Shown piece by piece: positions 46,997-58,514 of a DNA stretch of 64,000 bases. A model generated the notes under the pieces. That model saw only the letters and a list, made by a program, of their open reading frames with translations. It did not search any database and was not told where the DNA came from. A program made the translations under genes and the position numbers. Source of the DNA: Panonychus citri (lineage: Eukaryota > Arthropoda > Arachnida > Trombidiformes > Tetranychidae); assembly GCF_014898815.1 (NCBI RefSeq), contig NW_026515513.1:186001-250000 (forward strand), read 5' to 3'. Positions within the stretch are counted from its first letter, which is position 1. Each line of letters starts with the position of its first letter.

Positions 46997-47446
46997 TTAT
47001 TTCTGTGACACGTCTAGAGCTCCAAAGCGTTTTTGTCGTTTTAATAATTTCTCTTGAGCGTCAATTTCTTTAACCGATTCAGAAATGACTCCAAATCGTT
47101 CAGCTCGTTTTTTTAATGTTTCTTCATCACAATCAACACCAGAGGAAATGATACCAGCTTTTTTGGCCGATTCTGAGATCGCGAATCTGGCAGCTCGTTT
47201 TTTTAAAGTCTCTTCATCGAAACCAAGACCAGAGGAAATGACATCACCTTTTTTCGCTGACTCTGAAATGGCAAATCGGGCAGCACGTTTCTTCAATGTT
47301 TCTTCATCACAATCAACCCCAGAGGAAACGATTCCCACTTGTTTGGTTGCCGCTGAAATATCAAATCGGGCAGCACGTTTTTTTAATGTCTCTTCATCCG
47401 AAGGCTTATCAATACTACGTTTCAATTGAGAGTTAGTTTTATCCAT
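46997..47446 (-). CDS. SARNP/CIP29 (Tho1/MOS11)-like repeat protein
   Basis: Intronless, 149 aa from ATG 47446; the upstream in-frame codon is GTG, not used. It consists almost wholly of a 30-residue repeat, three full copies and a fourth diverged one, each beginning DEETLKKRAARF. It ends in KRQKRFGAL. KKRAxRFG motifs are the hallmark of the SARNP/Tho1 C-terminal region, which binds the helicase UAP56/DDX39B in mRNA export. The N-terminal SAP DNA/RNA-binding domain of typical SARNP is absent, and no upstream exon encoding it is visible. So it is either a derived SARNP or a repeat-only paralogue. GCGCCAAA lies at 47626-47633, about 180 bp upstream. Confidence 0.7.
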   Translation of the reverse strand: MDKTNSQLKRSIDKPSDEETLKKRAARFDISAATKQVGIVSSGVDCDEETLKKRAARFAISESAKKGDVISSGLGFDEETLKKRAARFAISESAKKAGIISSGVDCDEETLKKRAERFGVISESVKEIDAQEKLLKRQKRFGALDVSQK

Positions 47447-48393
47447 CACTAAATTAACAAGTTAAACTTATAAAAAAAAAAAGATTCTAAATGATCAAAA
47501 AACTAAACAAACTAAATTGAATTAAAAACTAAACAATAAATGATTTCGAGATGATTTTAAAAGCAGAATTTATTGTTTACAAAAAAAAGAAAAATTCAAA
47601 ACAAACTCCGCCTTTTTCTTAGAACGCGCCAAATTCAAAATCGCAAAATTCTAATCACAATTAAGATAATTACGAAAAAAGTTAACCATTCAAGTTAATT
47701 AAATAGCAACAAACTTACAAATGATAGTAATCATATTCTAGAAACATTAATAAACATGAATATGATTACAAGTAAACATAAAAATCACCAGAAAGTTAAT
47801 TGATTAGCTAATTACGTTTACTTATAATGAGAAGAAAAAAAAATTAACTTAAAATTTAAATTGTTGTTGTTTGTACTTGTTGATCAAGTTGAGATGAACC
47901 TTGAGCAATTTAGATTCTTAATATTACCATAGAATAGTTTTCTAATTGTTTCCTTGTTGAGACTAATTGTAATTTCTAATTCAAGGATAATAATAAAGTG
48001 ACAGAGATTATGAGTCAGGTAAACAAGAGGAAGAAGAAACAAAAATGAGCTCATAACAATTTCCGTGTTAATTTTTTACTCTAATTTGTTAATTGATTAG
48101 TTCAAATTCTAATTAATATCATTGGAACATCTTTTCATCCCCTTGACTGTTAAATCTTCCATCATCTTCCTTTCAGAGAAAGAGACAAAAAGGGAGAAAG
48201 AGAGAGAGAGAGAGAGAAAAAAAAATAAGAGAGAGAATCTCATCTTTCCTCATTTGTTGAATATTCTTACCTGTGTGTTGATGTGTTAGAGAAAAGGGAA
48301 ACGTGTCTCTTTCACTTACTTTCTTTCTCTCTTTCTTACTTTAATTAATTTCTCTTTCTCTCCTTTCAATTTCATCAACTAATTGTCATCATA
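47447..48393. promoter_or_regulatory. Divergent upstream region, SARNP-like (-) and epoxide hydrolase (+)
   Basis: Contains GCGCCAAA (E2F-like) at 47626-47633 near the SARNP-like gene, and a GA tract at 48175-48238 followed by a CT tract at 48307-48364 that abuts the epoxide hydrolase start. No gene seen. Confidence 0.5.
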
Positions 48394-50559
48394 ATGGGAA
48401 CTAAATCAAGTCTATTAGTTGCTACAATAATCGCTTCCATTGCTGTTTATCTATCACTTTATTGGAGGAAAACAGAGTTACCCAAACACTATCTAGATGA
48501 TCATTATTTTGGTGTCCAGAAGATAAAAGGTTTGGTCATTTTTTGTTATTCTCTAATTACCAACAACTTGTAAATTGTCAATTTAGAATTGGATTGAATC
48601 CTAAATTCTATTGTAATATAATGCATTTCAATGTTGATCATCTCTCATGTGTTTACCATTTTCTTTTCTAATTCTGTTTTCTATTCTATTACCTTTGTAG
48701 ATGGAGATAAATTACCTTCTGATAATGTGAAGATTGAAAAATTTACCATTAATATTGATGATTCCGTGCTGATTGACCTTAAAGAGAGACTGAATAAAAG
48801 CCGGATAACTGATTCATTGGATGGTGTTAATTTTGAATATGGTTTTAATAGTGAAATTTTGAAGAAGCTTGTTGATTACTGGAATAATCAATATGATTGG
48901 AGATCCGTTGAAAAATCACTCAATCAGTATAATCATTTTAAGACACAAATTGAAGGCCTTTCAGTTCATTTTGTTCACATTAAACCGAAAGAAATTGCTT
49001 CCAATAAAGTGGTTCCACTAATACTTGTCCATGGTTGGCCTGGTAGTTTCGTTGAATTTTACAAAATCATTCCACTTCTTTTAACACCTAAAAATGGTGT
49101 CGTCTTTGAATTGATTATTCCCTCGATTCCTGGTTATGGATTCTCTCAGATTCCAAACAAACCTGGATTCAATGCCGGTCATGCTGCCAGAATTTTCGTC
49201 AAATTAATGAAACGTTTGGGTCATGATAAATTCTATTACCATGGAGGAGATTGGGGAGCAGTTATCGGCGATTATACTGCTAAATTATTTCCAAAAAGGT
49301 AAATTAATCATCGCCATCATCATCTTAATCTTAATCCTCTCTCCTAGAGATACATCTATTAATTAGTTTCTATGCACTTAAAGTGTTTATCTCTTGAAAT
49401 ATTTAGTCTGAAGTTACAATTCTTATCCTTAAATTACTTATGATCTGATTAACAATTTACATCGTTGATTTAATTACAATGGAACCGAAAGTAAATGACA
49501 AGTTCTCCTTCTCTTGTAATCACATTCTAGTTGATTTTATTCAGATGATTAATGTCAACTCATCTAAAGGGTAATTTAGGTAAATTGTCAGTAATTCCAG
49601 TACAGATTAAGATAATCTTTTTCTACCAACTTGACTGGTTCATCCTTTTCAATCAAAGAAATGGATTCAATTTGAAACTGCTATTTACCTGGTATTGTTT
49701 TCCACTTTTCTTGATTGCAGAATTCAAGTTAATTGAATTCTACTGAATCTTGATCAATAATGTATCTAAATTGTCAATCTAATCCAATTTATTTTCTCTT
49801 TTTTTCTTGTCTTCAGTCTTCTAGGTTTTCACACAACATTACCTGGTTTACCAATGTCTCCCTGTGTTTTGATTAAAACCCTAATTGGTTATTTTCTACC
49901 TAATTACATTTACGATCACCCTGAAGCTGAGTCGAAAATGTTGACACTTCAATTAATTCCCTATTTGATTAAAGAAACCGGGTATGCACATATTCAATCC
50001 ACCAAACCAGATACAGTTGGAGCCGGTTTGAATGATAGTCCGGCTGGTTTAGCTGCTTATATATTGGAAAAATTTTCAACTTGGGTTAATAAAAATTACG
50101 TTGATAAACCCGATGGAGGTTTATTTGAGAAATTCACAATTGATGAACTTTTAACCAACGTTATGATCTATTGGACAAGCGAAACTATCGTATCCAGCCA
50201 ACGATTTTACAAAGAAACTTTTCCCAAACTCATGGGATCGGAAAATATTATTTTGAGGTTTGTACAATAATTGATTGATTTCAATCTTTTTACAATCAAT
50301 TAAATCAATTTCTTCTCATTAATCGTCTATTAGATCACCTATTAAGAAAGAGGTACCCGTTGGTGTTGCTGTTTTTGAACATGAAATTCTGAGGATACCA
50401 AAGTTTGCTGCTCAAATTGCCGCTGAGAATTTAGTCCATTACGAGATTATGCCAAGAGGTGGACATTTCGCTGCATTCGAAGAGCCCGAACTGACCGCAA
50501 ATGATATAAAGAAATTTGTTGCTCGATGTATCGAAGCAGCAAATAAAAAACCGGAATAA
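48394..50559 (+). CDS. Microsomal-type epoxide hydrolase (EPHX1/juvenile hormone epoxide hydrolase family)
   Basis: Four exons: 48394-48529, 48701-49298, 49817-50257, 50334-50559; 466 aa. An N-terminal membrane anchor at about 6-24 is followed by the EHN domain (about 50-150, VEKSLNQYNHFKTQIEGL) and an alpha/beta-hydrolase fold. The oxyanion-hole motif HGWPGS is at 156-161, nucleophile Asp229 in GGDWG, catalytic His436 in RGGHFAAFEEP, likely acid Glu409 in VFEHEIL, and oxirane-polarising Tyr in the lid (MIYWTS and RFYKE). It opens epoxides to diols at the ER membrane. In arthropods this family inactivates juvenile hormone or detoxifies; mites are reported to lack typical JH, so the substrate is open. 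A GA/CT promoter tract precedes the ATG. Confidence 0.9.
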
Positions 50560-51100
50560 ATTTAACTACAATTAGAAATAACGAAAGTAAAACAATTGAC
50601 CAGATTAAAAGCATCAACAAATCCTCTCACACAATTTAATATCAATTAAATTGTGATTATCTTAGGTGAAGAGGTTTTCTTTTTGTACGATTAACTATTC
50701 TGATGCTCTCACAATCAACTTAATTGTCAAAGTACAACTTTTTAAAACAATTGTTGATTAATATTTTCTATTAGATAATTTTTTGTTAAAATTTTATTCA
50801 ATTGCGGGGTTAATTGTGATTTGAGAAATTTAATTACTAATGAAACGGTTAATTATATTCATCAAATTAACAACAACAAAAAGATACAAGAAAAATTTAT
50901 CAATAAAAACTATAATAGAGTAAATTTTAAACTAATTTGTTAATTTTGTTAATCGTTTAATTTTGATTGATTAACACGATCCAAGAAAACAATAATAATA
51001 TTTTCATTTGATCACAATCAGTGCAAATTATCAACCATAAACTGCGCAAGTTAATTGAACTATTATTTAAATCAAGTAACTACTTTTATCACAATTAAGC

Positions 51101-51250
51101 CTTGACCTTGCCCTTGACACAGTTAATTGTTACACTTTTGACTTGGATTAACCTTGAACTGATCTAAATTAACAATATTGCTCTTGATTATCAACCTGAA
51201 CCTGAACTTATAAACTCAATAATTAAAATTAAACCTCATCCTATACCTTG
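51101..51250. repeat. Cathepsin-flank repeat, copy R1
   Basis: Begins CTTGACCTTGCCCTTGAC, continues through TTAATTGTTACACTTTTGAC, and has AACCTGAACCTGAACTT then TAAACT. Most diverged of the three. Confidence 0.5.
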
Positions 51251-51555
51251 GCCTAAAAATAACACTACGATATTAACAATTAGTTTTGATTGTCATCAAA
51301 TCAACTGTCTAATAATAAACTTGAATCAATACAAACTAATCATAAATTTTTGAAATTAAATGAAAAGCTTATCAACTGTTTCAGATGATGAATCTAAATT
51401 AATCGGAATCAATTAATAATGAAATTATTGACAACTATCGATTTGTTTTTCAATTATTTTAGCAGAAATTTTAATTACATCATATTTGATTAATTGGTCT
51501 TCAATGGGTAATAGATTTCAATCTAATATTGTCTTTACCTAACATAATTTAGTCT

Positions 51556-51720
51556 TCACCCTGACCTTGAATCGATTGATTGTTACACTTTTAACCTGAA
51601 TTAACCTTCAATTGGTTCATGATGGAATCATTTTCCTGATTGTTAACCTGAACTTGAACTTTTAAACTAAATTAAATCTCTTCCTAGTTTTAAAGGTCAA
51701 CCAAATCTGACCAAGGAAAT
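51556..51720. repeat. Cathepsin-flank repeat, copy R2
   Basis: Shares with R3 a run through GATTGTTAC, TTTTAACCT, CATTTTCCTGATTGTTAACC, CTTTTAAACTAAA and AAATCTCTTCCTAGTT. It lies in the 3' flank of cathepsin B copy 1. Confidence 0.65.
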
Positions 51721-51830
51721 CAAACTTAACCTAAACTGTGATTACTTGTCCTTCAAATTTAACCAAGAAAAAACAGACAAAAGCAAATTAATCAAATTTA
51801 TTATCAATCAAATCAGTTAATTGTTAACAA

Positions 51831-53015
51831 TTAAAGTTTAGGCAAAGCTGCAACAACACCACTTTCAATCCTACACTCATCAGTGCCTCGTTTAATTTTG
51901 AAGTAACCTGTTAATAAAAAGACGAATGATTATCAAGACAATTAACTTGACAATTAATTAATTACCGTCATCACCCCAATCAGTATTCCAGGAATTAGCA
52001 GCTAACCAATAATCAACACCTTGATCATTACCCCAACCAATTAACTTGACAGAATGAAATCCATGAGGTTCACCAATAGTATATTGATAAACACCTAACA
52101 TTCATTGTCGATAATTTAAAATTAATCAATGGATAATTGCGAAAGACAATTTAATGACAAACCTGATTTGTAACTGTAAAAATCATCTGCAACGCGCATT
52201 TGAGCTGAAACTGGACCATTGGTCAGTATTTCGTTCATTATTTGGAAAGTACCTTTGACCGAGTAAACTTTTGACCCATAATATTTGTCACAAGTAAAAT
52301 TATTACCTGAGATACATTGTCTTGAACAGGGTGGAGTCTCTGATTTGCCTAATTGTTGACATGAAGGTCGAGATCCATTGATATGATGTTCACAAGGTGG
52401 AATAGGATAAGGTAAACACCCACCACCCTGATACTGACCACCGGTGACGATACCTTGGTCAATCCAGTATTTATAAGCTTCTTTAGGACGACCACCTTGA
52501 CATCCAAGTCCACAATTTGACCCACAACAACTCATCACTTCTGCTGATGATAATTGGACGTTAATTGTACCATTTGATTTGATACAAAGTCGATCGGACA
52601 TTACAGAGACTGTACTAACTGCCCAACATGATCCACAAGCTCCTTGATCCCTAATTGTTGCAATTGAATCACAATTAGGCCAAACTTCACGAGCATCGAA
52701 ATGTTCAGGTAAATCAATGTCAATCTGATTCTCATTGTTGTTAATTTGATTGGATTTTGATTTGATTGATTCCTTTGGTTCCTCTAAGGTTCCGACTAAA
52801 TTGTCAACGAAGCTCAATGAGTAACCTTCAAAGTTTTTACCTGCCTTCAAATCACAATTAATTTTAATTTAATAAGCGACTGATTATCAATTAAAATTTC
52901 TTACCTTCCATGTTGTTCCTAATGAGTTGATATAATCAATTAATTCACTTGACAATTCAAAACTTTTACCAGATGAAACCCCAAAGATAATCAATAAAAC
53001 AATTAACGTTTCCAT
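51831..53015 (-). CDS. Cathepsin B-like cysteine protease, copy 1 (occluding-loop HH kept)
   Basis: Four exons on -: 52905-53015, 52163-52844, 51966-52094, 51831-51907; 332 aa. Signal peptide about 1-16, C1 propeptide with TTWKAGKNF, mature enzyme from about LPEHFDAREVWPNC. Catalytic Cys110 (ACGSCWAV), His278 (FHSVKLIGWG) and Asn298 (ANSWNTDWG) are all present. The occluding loop reads PPCEHHINGSRPSC with His190-His191, the pair that gives cathepsin B its carboxydipeptidase activity. A secreted or lysosomal digestive protease is likely. Exon lengths 3 and 4 (129 and 77) are identical in all four copies of the array, showing tandem origin. Confidence 0.93.
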
Positions 53016-53865
53016 TTTAATTACACTTCCATTAATAATCCAATTTAATCATTTCTCTTTGTTAATTTGTAAATTGTTTCCAACTTGATTAGATTAAATT
53101 AAATCATCTAAATGATGATAAAGATGAAAATAAAAGTCACCAATTTACCTTTAATTGTTATTGATTTCATCATCGTTCAGATGAGATAATCTTCATTAAT
53201 CTAATCTAATTGTCTGGAATCAAATGAAAATCCTTTTTAATTGTTACAAAAAATGTTCATTATGATTAAAGAAACAATCAAAACAATTATCAGAAATGAT
53301 TAAAAATATCTGATAAGTTATTTTGATGATTTGCCACTTTCAAAATCAATGAAATTTGTTTTATTAAATTACTTTCAATTTGATTGTTTAAGTTAATTGT
53401 TGGACAGTCTGAAAAGTGAGGCAATTGTTGGACTGGTAATTTAAAAGCAATGAACTACCCTGAACTTGACCCTGAATCAGTTGATTGTTACAATTTTAAC
53501 CTAAATTAACTTCATCTGGTTCATAAAGAAACCATTTTCCTGATTGTTAACCTTAACCTGAACTTTTAAACTAAATAATTTAAACTAAATTAAATCTCTT
53601 CCTAGTTCAAATATCTCAACCCAGGAAATGAGACTTGTCCTCAATGAACAATTGAATCAACTATTAATAAATAAATAAACATTTGCTTATATCAATGCAT
53701 TTAATAAAATACTAATAGTAAAAAACAGTTAATTAAGTAAATCACAACAATTAAAACAATTATCACAAAGTTTCGCGCACAAACCTCAGTGAAACCTTAG
53801 ATAATTAACTAATTGTCTCAACAGTAGTTTCGACTCTTTGATTGATTGTTCAAGTTTTGATTAGA
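53016..53865. other. Intergenic between cathepsin B copies 1 and 2
   Basis: 850 bp with the 5' flank of copy 1 and the 3' flank of copy 2, the latter containing flank repeat R3. No gene seen. Confidence 0.5.
53456..53630. repeat. Cathepsin-flank repeat, copy R3
   Basis: Aligns with R2 over most of its length, including CATTTTCCTGATTGTTAACC and AAATCTCTTCCTAGTT, with a small internal duplication of a TTTAAACTAAA unit. It sits in the 3' flank of cathepsin B copy 2 as R2 does for copy 1. Confidence 0.65.
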
Positions 53866-55096
53866 TTATAGTTTTGGTAGTGAAGCCATTACATCAGTTT
53901 CAATTTCACATTCATCTTCACCACGTTTAATTTTGAAGAAACCTGATGGACAGAAATGGTAACAATTAGTGAACGATTTTCATTTAACAATCAACTGATT
54001 TACCTTCATCACCCCAATCGGTATTCCAGGAATTAGCAGCTAACCAATAATCAACACCTTGATCATTACCCCAACCAATTAACTTGACAGTATGATGACC
54101 AAGCCTTTCACCAGTTTCATGTTGATAAACACCTAAAATGATAACAATTAGTAAATTGCTTTTGGGTTTCATCAGATGAAATAAACGAACCTGATTTATA
54201 ATTGTAAAAATCGGAATATATCAACATGCTCGCAGCAACTGGACCATTGGTCATTATCTCGACCATTATATCGTAAGGTTCAAAAAACGAATAAGATTTT
54301 TGTCCGAAAAATTTATCAGAATCAAATTTTCTATCATAACCAGAAATACACTCTTGTGAACAAGATGGAGTCATCGAAAGTCCTATTTCCTCACACGAAG
54401 ACGCAGATCCGTTAACACTGTGACTACAGGGTGGTATTGAATAAGGTAAACAACCGTCACCCTGATACTGACCACCGGTAACGATACCATATTCAGTCCA
54501 ATAATCGAAGGCCATAATTGGGTAGCCGTTTCTACAACCACCACCACAGTAATCACAGCAACTGATCACTTCTTCCGCTGATAGTTGGACGTTAATTGTA
54601 CCATTTGATTTGATACAAAGTCGATCGGACATTACCGAGACTGTATTAACAGCCCAACATGACCCACAAGCTCCTTGATCCCTAATTGTTGCAATGGAAT
54701 CACAATTAGGCCAAACTTTACGAGCATCGAAATGTTCAGGTAAATCAATATCAATCTGATTCTCATTGTTTTTAATTTGATAATTTTTCGGTTTAATCAA
54801 TTGCCCAGTTTCAATTAGTGTGCCAGCTAATTTTTTCACATAATCATACGAGGAATCATGAAAATTTTTACCAGCCTAATTGTAACAATTAGAAATTATT
54901 CTCATCAACTTTTTTTTTTGAAAATTGAGCGTTTAATTGAAGAGATAATTAATTGTTGATTACTTACCTTCCATGTTGTATTCAATGTATTGATATAATT
55001 AATCATTTCATTTGTCAAAGGTGCGATACTTTTACCGTTAGTTAAACCAACTAAAATTAACATTAAAATGATCATTTTGAGTGGATGATAATCCAT
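53866..55096 (-). CDS. Cathepsin B-like cysteine protease, copy 2
   Basis: Four exons on -: 54968-55096, 54191-54875, 54004-54132, 53866-53942; 339 aa. Signal peptide about 1-22, propeptide (NTTWKAGKNF), mature domain from LPEHFDARKVWPNC. Catalytic Cys116 (ACGSCWAV), His285 (HHTVKLIGWG) and Asn305 (ANSWNTDWG). The occluding loop is PPCSHSVNGSASSC: one of the two histidines of cathepsin B is Ser, so exopeptidase activity is probably weakened. The region from DSIATIRDQG through MSDRLCIKSNGT is nearly identical in DNA across the array. TATAAATA lies about 80 bp upstream of the ATG. Confidence 0.92.
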
Positions 55097-55176
55097 TCTT
55101 AAAATTGAATAAACAATTTACTAATTATGAAAGAAACAACAATCAAAATAAATACTCATTGTTGATTTTTTGTCTC

Positions 55177-55184
55177 TATTTATA
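55177..55184 (-). promoter_or_regulatory. Probable TATA box of cathepsin B copy 2
   Basis: TATAAATA on -, 81-88 bp upstream of the ATG, in a plausible position for a short 5'UTR. A comparable TATAAAG lies about 200 bp upstream of copy 4. Confidence 0.4.
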
Positions 55185-55393
55185 TTCACAATCAATATCT
55201 TCATCTTTGCATATCTGATTTACTATTGCGATCAAAGTCTAATTAACTACTTTCAATGATCAGCTGATTCAATTACCCACAATGATTTAACATAATCAAA
55301 AAATTACTATTGTTTAATTATAAACACAATACAATCAAGTGCCCAAAATTGTTATGATTGTTGAATTTTACTATGACAATTTAATTGATTAGA

Positions 55394-56591
55394 TTACAAT
55401 TTAGGTAAACCAGTAAATACATTGTGTTCAACATCAGCTTCATTGTGACCACGTTTGATTTTGAAAAAACCTAAGGATACACAATAATAGATGAACAATT
55501 AGTGAGACAATTAACTAAATTAGATTAATTTCTAATTACCTTTTTCACCCCAATAAGTTCCCCAAGAATTAGCAACTAGCCAGTAATCGACACCTTGATC
55601 ATTACCCCAACCGATTAATTTGACAGAATGATAACCAAGCATTTCACCAGTTTCATGTTGATAAATACCTAACAATTAACGATAACAATTAATCAAAAAC
55701 CAATAATCTTTAATGAGATGAAACCAAACCTGATTGATAACTTCGTAGATCACGATATTGTTTGATTTGAGCGACAACTGGACCATTGGTCATTATGTCC
55801 AACATGATGGATTTCATTCCCCATAAGTTGTCAAACTTTTCACCAAAGTATTTGTCTTGAGTGAAATTCTTGTTATACCCTGAGGCACATTCATTTCTGC
55901 ATTCAGGAGTCTGAGTTGTCTTTTCACAAGCAATTTTGCCAGTTTTTGATTTATAACAAGGTTTAATTTCATAAGGATAACAACCGTCACCATGATATGA
56001 TCCACCGGTGACGATTCCATGTTTAATCCAGTACGAAAATGATTTGGTGACATATCCACCTTTACCACAACCTAAATTACAATCTTCACAACAACTGATC
56101 ACTTCTTCCGCTGATAATTGGACGTTAATTGTACCATTTGATTTGATACAAAGTCGATCAGACATTACCGAGACTGTATTAACTGCCCAACATGCTGCAC
56201 AGCCCCCTTGGTCTCTAATTGTTGCAATGGAATCACAATTAGGCCAAACTTCACGAGCATCGAAATGTTCAGGAAAATCAATTTCGACATCTTGATTGTT
56301 AACCAGATTGGATTTTGATTTAATCAAGTCTTCTGGTGCCATCAAACTACCACCTTGGTTCATTAGTTGATCGTTGAAGATTTTACCAGCCTAATAATTA
56401 ATTATTTTCTCAATATCGATATACTGATTGTCTAATAGTTTCAATTAATTACTTACTTTCCATGTTGTATTCAGTGAGTTAACATAGTCAATTAAATCAT
56501 CTGAAGTATAATCAAAATTGTCCGAGGATAAACTTTTTCCATAAGTAAAACTCACGATAAACAATAAAACAATTGCAACTTTCATCGCCAT
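55394..56591 (-). CDS. Cathepsin B-like cysteine protease, copy 3 (altered active-site loop, no HH)
   Basis: Four exons on -: 56457-56591, 55730-56390, 55540-55668, 55394-55470; 333 aa. Signal peptide about 1-18, propeptide NTTWKAGKIF, mature from FPEHFDAREVWPNC. The active-site segment is GGCAACWAV: nucleophile Cys112 is kept but the usual Gly-Ser before it is Ala-Ala. His279 and Asn299 are present (ANSWGTYWG). The occluding-loop position reads IKPCYKSKTGKIAC with no His pair, so it should act as an endopeptidase, if active. The last exon has NEADVE where the others have DEC or NEC, losing a conserved Cys. Two ATGs six bases apart; the first is used here. Confidence 0.9.
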
Positions 56592-57256
56592 CAAGTTTAA
56601 TTTAATTGTAACAATTTAATGATTTTATGATCAGTTCAACTCGATGTCTTCTTTGTTTAGAACTGATTAGCAACTTAATTCTGTTTCAAATTTAAATTGA
56701 TTTAAATGAAAATTCACGAGATAATCAGCTCGAAGGGTGTTTTCTATTGGGAATTTGTTATTAATTTCATAATAGAAAATGTTTATAATAAATAGGAGTG
56801 AATTATTATCGAGCCTCGAAATTGTTCAACTTTGTCCCTTAATTGTGTTAATCGTTGATTGATTCTATTAATTACTGTAAAATTAAGGCCAATAGACTGC
56901 TTAATTGTTGCTATTTGTTAATGATGATCATTGAGCTTTGTGATTTACTTTCCTCTGGTCATAAATGTCAAAATAATGAGCAGTTATGATTTGATTGAGA
57001 ATCTTGATTTAATGTTGATTCAATTAAAATCAAATGATTATTGATCAAGATTTTAGTATCTAATCAAGTTGATTGTGTCAGTTTAATATCAATGATTGAT
57101 TATTAATCATCATCTATAAGATGAGATTGATTGAGATGAAAATTTTTATTACCAATAACAATTAGAATAAATAATTTAGGATTGGCAATGTCAATCAATT
57201 GTTAATTGATTGACTTAATCACTAACAATTAATTAGTTGGAGATTAATTTTATCAA
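56592..57256. other. Intergenic between cathepsin B copies 3 and 4
   Basis: 665 bp AT-rich spacer with no gene; flank repeats R1-R3 are not obvious here. Confidence 0.4.
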
Positions 57257-58514
57257 TTAAATTCTTGGCAATCCAGCAATTCCCTCATTTTCAATCTCAC
57301 ATTCATTTTCACCGCGTTTGATTTTGAAAAAACCTGAAGACAAGGAAACAAGAAGCAAACAATTAGTCTAACAATTAACTAAATCAGATACATTTTTCTA
57401 TGAAAATTAAAACAATCACTAATTAATTAACCAGTTTACCTTTATCACCCCAATAAGTGCCCCAAGAATTAGCAGCTAACCAATAATCGACACCTTGATC
57501 ATTACCCCAACCGATTAACTTGACAGTATGATAACCATCATCTTCATTAACAGTTTGCTGATAAATACCTGTAAGAAATTAAGACAATTAACTAATGTTA
57601 CAGGAGAAAAGATAATCGATTAACTTTCTTACCTGATTTGTAACTGTAAAGATCATTGTAAAGTTTCATTCGAGCTGCGACTGGACCATTGGTCATAATG
57701 TCCAACATGATCGATTTAGGACCAACCAAATTGTAAGAATTTTTCCCAAAGTATTTATCATCAGTGTAATTCTTGTTATACCCTGAGGCACATTCGTTTC
57801 TACAGGTTGATAGTCGAATTAGATTTGATTGTTTACAAGTAATTGGACCATCTCCCTGTCTGGTGCAAGGGTAAATTGTATAAGGTAAACACCCGCCACC
57901 TTGGTAAGACCCACCGGTGACGATTCCATGGTCAATCCAATATGAAAACGCCTTATGAGCAAATCCACCGTTGACACAACCGTTACTACAATTATGACAA
58001 CATGTCAACACTTCCTCAGCTGATAATTGGACGTTAATTGTACCATTTGATTTGATACAAAGTCGATCGGACATAATTGAGACTGTATTAACTGCCCAAC
58101 ATGCTGCACAACCCCCTTGGTCTCTAATTGTTGCAATGGAATCACAATTAGGCCAAACTTCACGAGCATCGAAATGTTCAGGTAAATTGATTTTCTCGTT
58201 AGTTATTGTAATTGTTTCGTTAATTGTTGAATTGAATAAATTTTCTGGCTCCTTTAAAGTACCATTAAGTTTCTTGATGTATTGTAAATCATCAAAGTTT
58301 GTACCAGCCTGATTGTAACAATTAATATTATCAAGTTAGGTTAATTGGTTAATCGTTTTAATTGTTAATTACTTACTTTCCATGTTGTATTCAGTGAATT
58401 GACATAATCAACTATTTCATTTGACAATGGAGTTAAATTAGTTGTATTTACTGATGATAAAGTTTTCCCGTTGGTTAAACCAATGAAAATTAAGCCAACA
58501 ATTAAAATGAACAT
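57257..58514 (-). CDS. Cathepsin B-like cysteine protease, copy 4 (altered active-site loop, no HH)
   Basis: Four exons on -: 58377-58514, 57633-58308, 57440-57568, 57257-57333; 339 aa. Signal peptide about 1-17, propeptide NTTWKAGTNF, mature from LPEHFDAREVWPNC. Active site GGCAACWAV with Cys116, His285 (YHTVKLIGWG) and Asn305 (ANSWGTYWG). The occluding loop reads IYPCTRQGDGPITC, without the histidine pair. Shares CAACW and ANSWGTYWG with copy 3, while copies 1 and 2 share CGSCW and ANSWNTDWG, so the array is two subfamilies of two. Keeps the C-terminal NEC cysteine lost in copy 3. Confidence 0.92.

Larger units (their letters stand above)
50560..51830. other. Convergent intergenic spacer with repeated cathepsin 3' flank
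   Basis: 1.27 kb between the epoxide hydrolase (+) and cathepsin B copy 1 (-). Holds two related segments, at about 51101-51250 and 51556-51720, that resemble a third at about 53456-53630. No gene seen. Confidence 0.5.

Noticed and set aside
47447..47449. Extra first codon for the SARNP-like protein
   Set aside because: It is GTG; nuclear genes here start with ATG, which follows at 47446.
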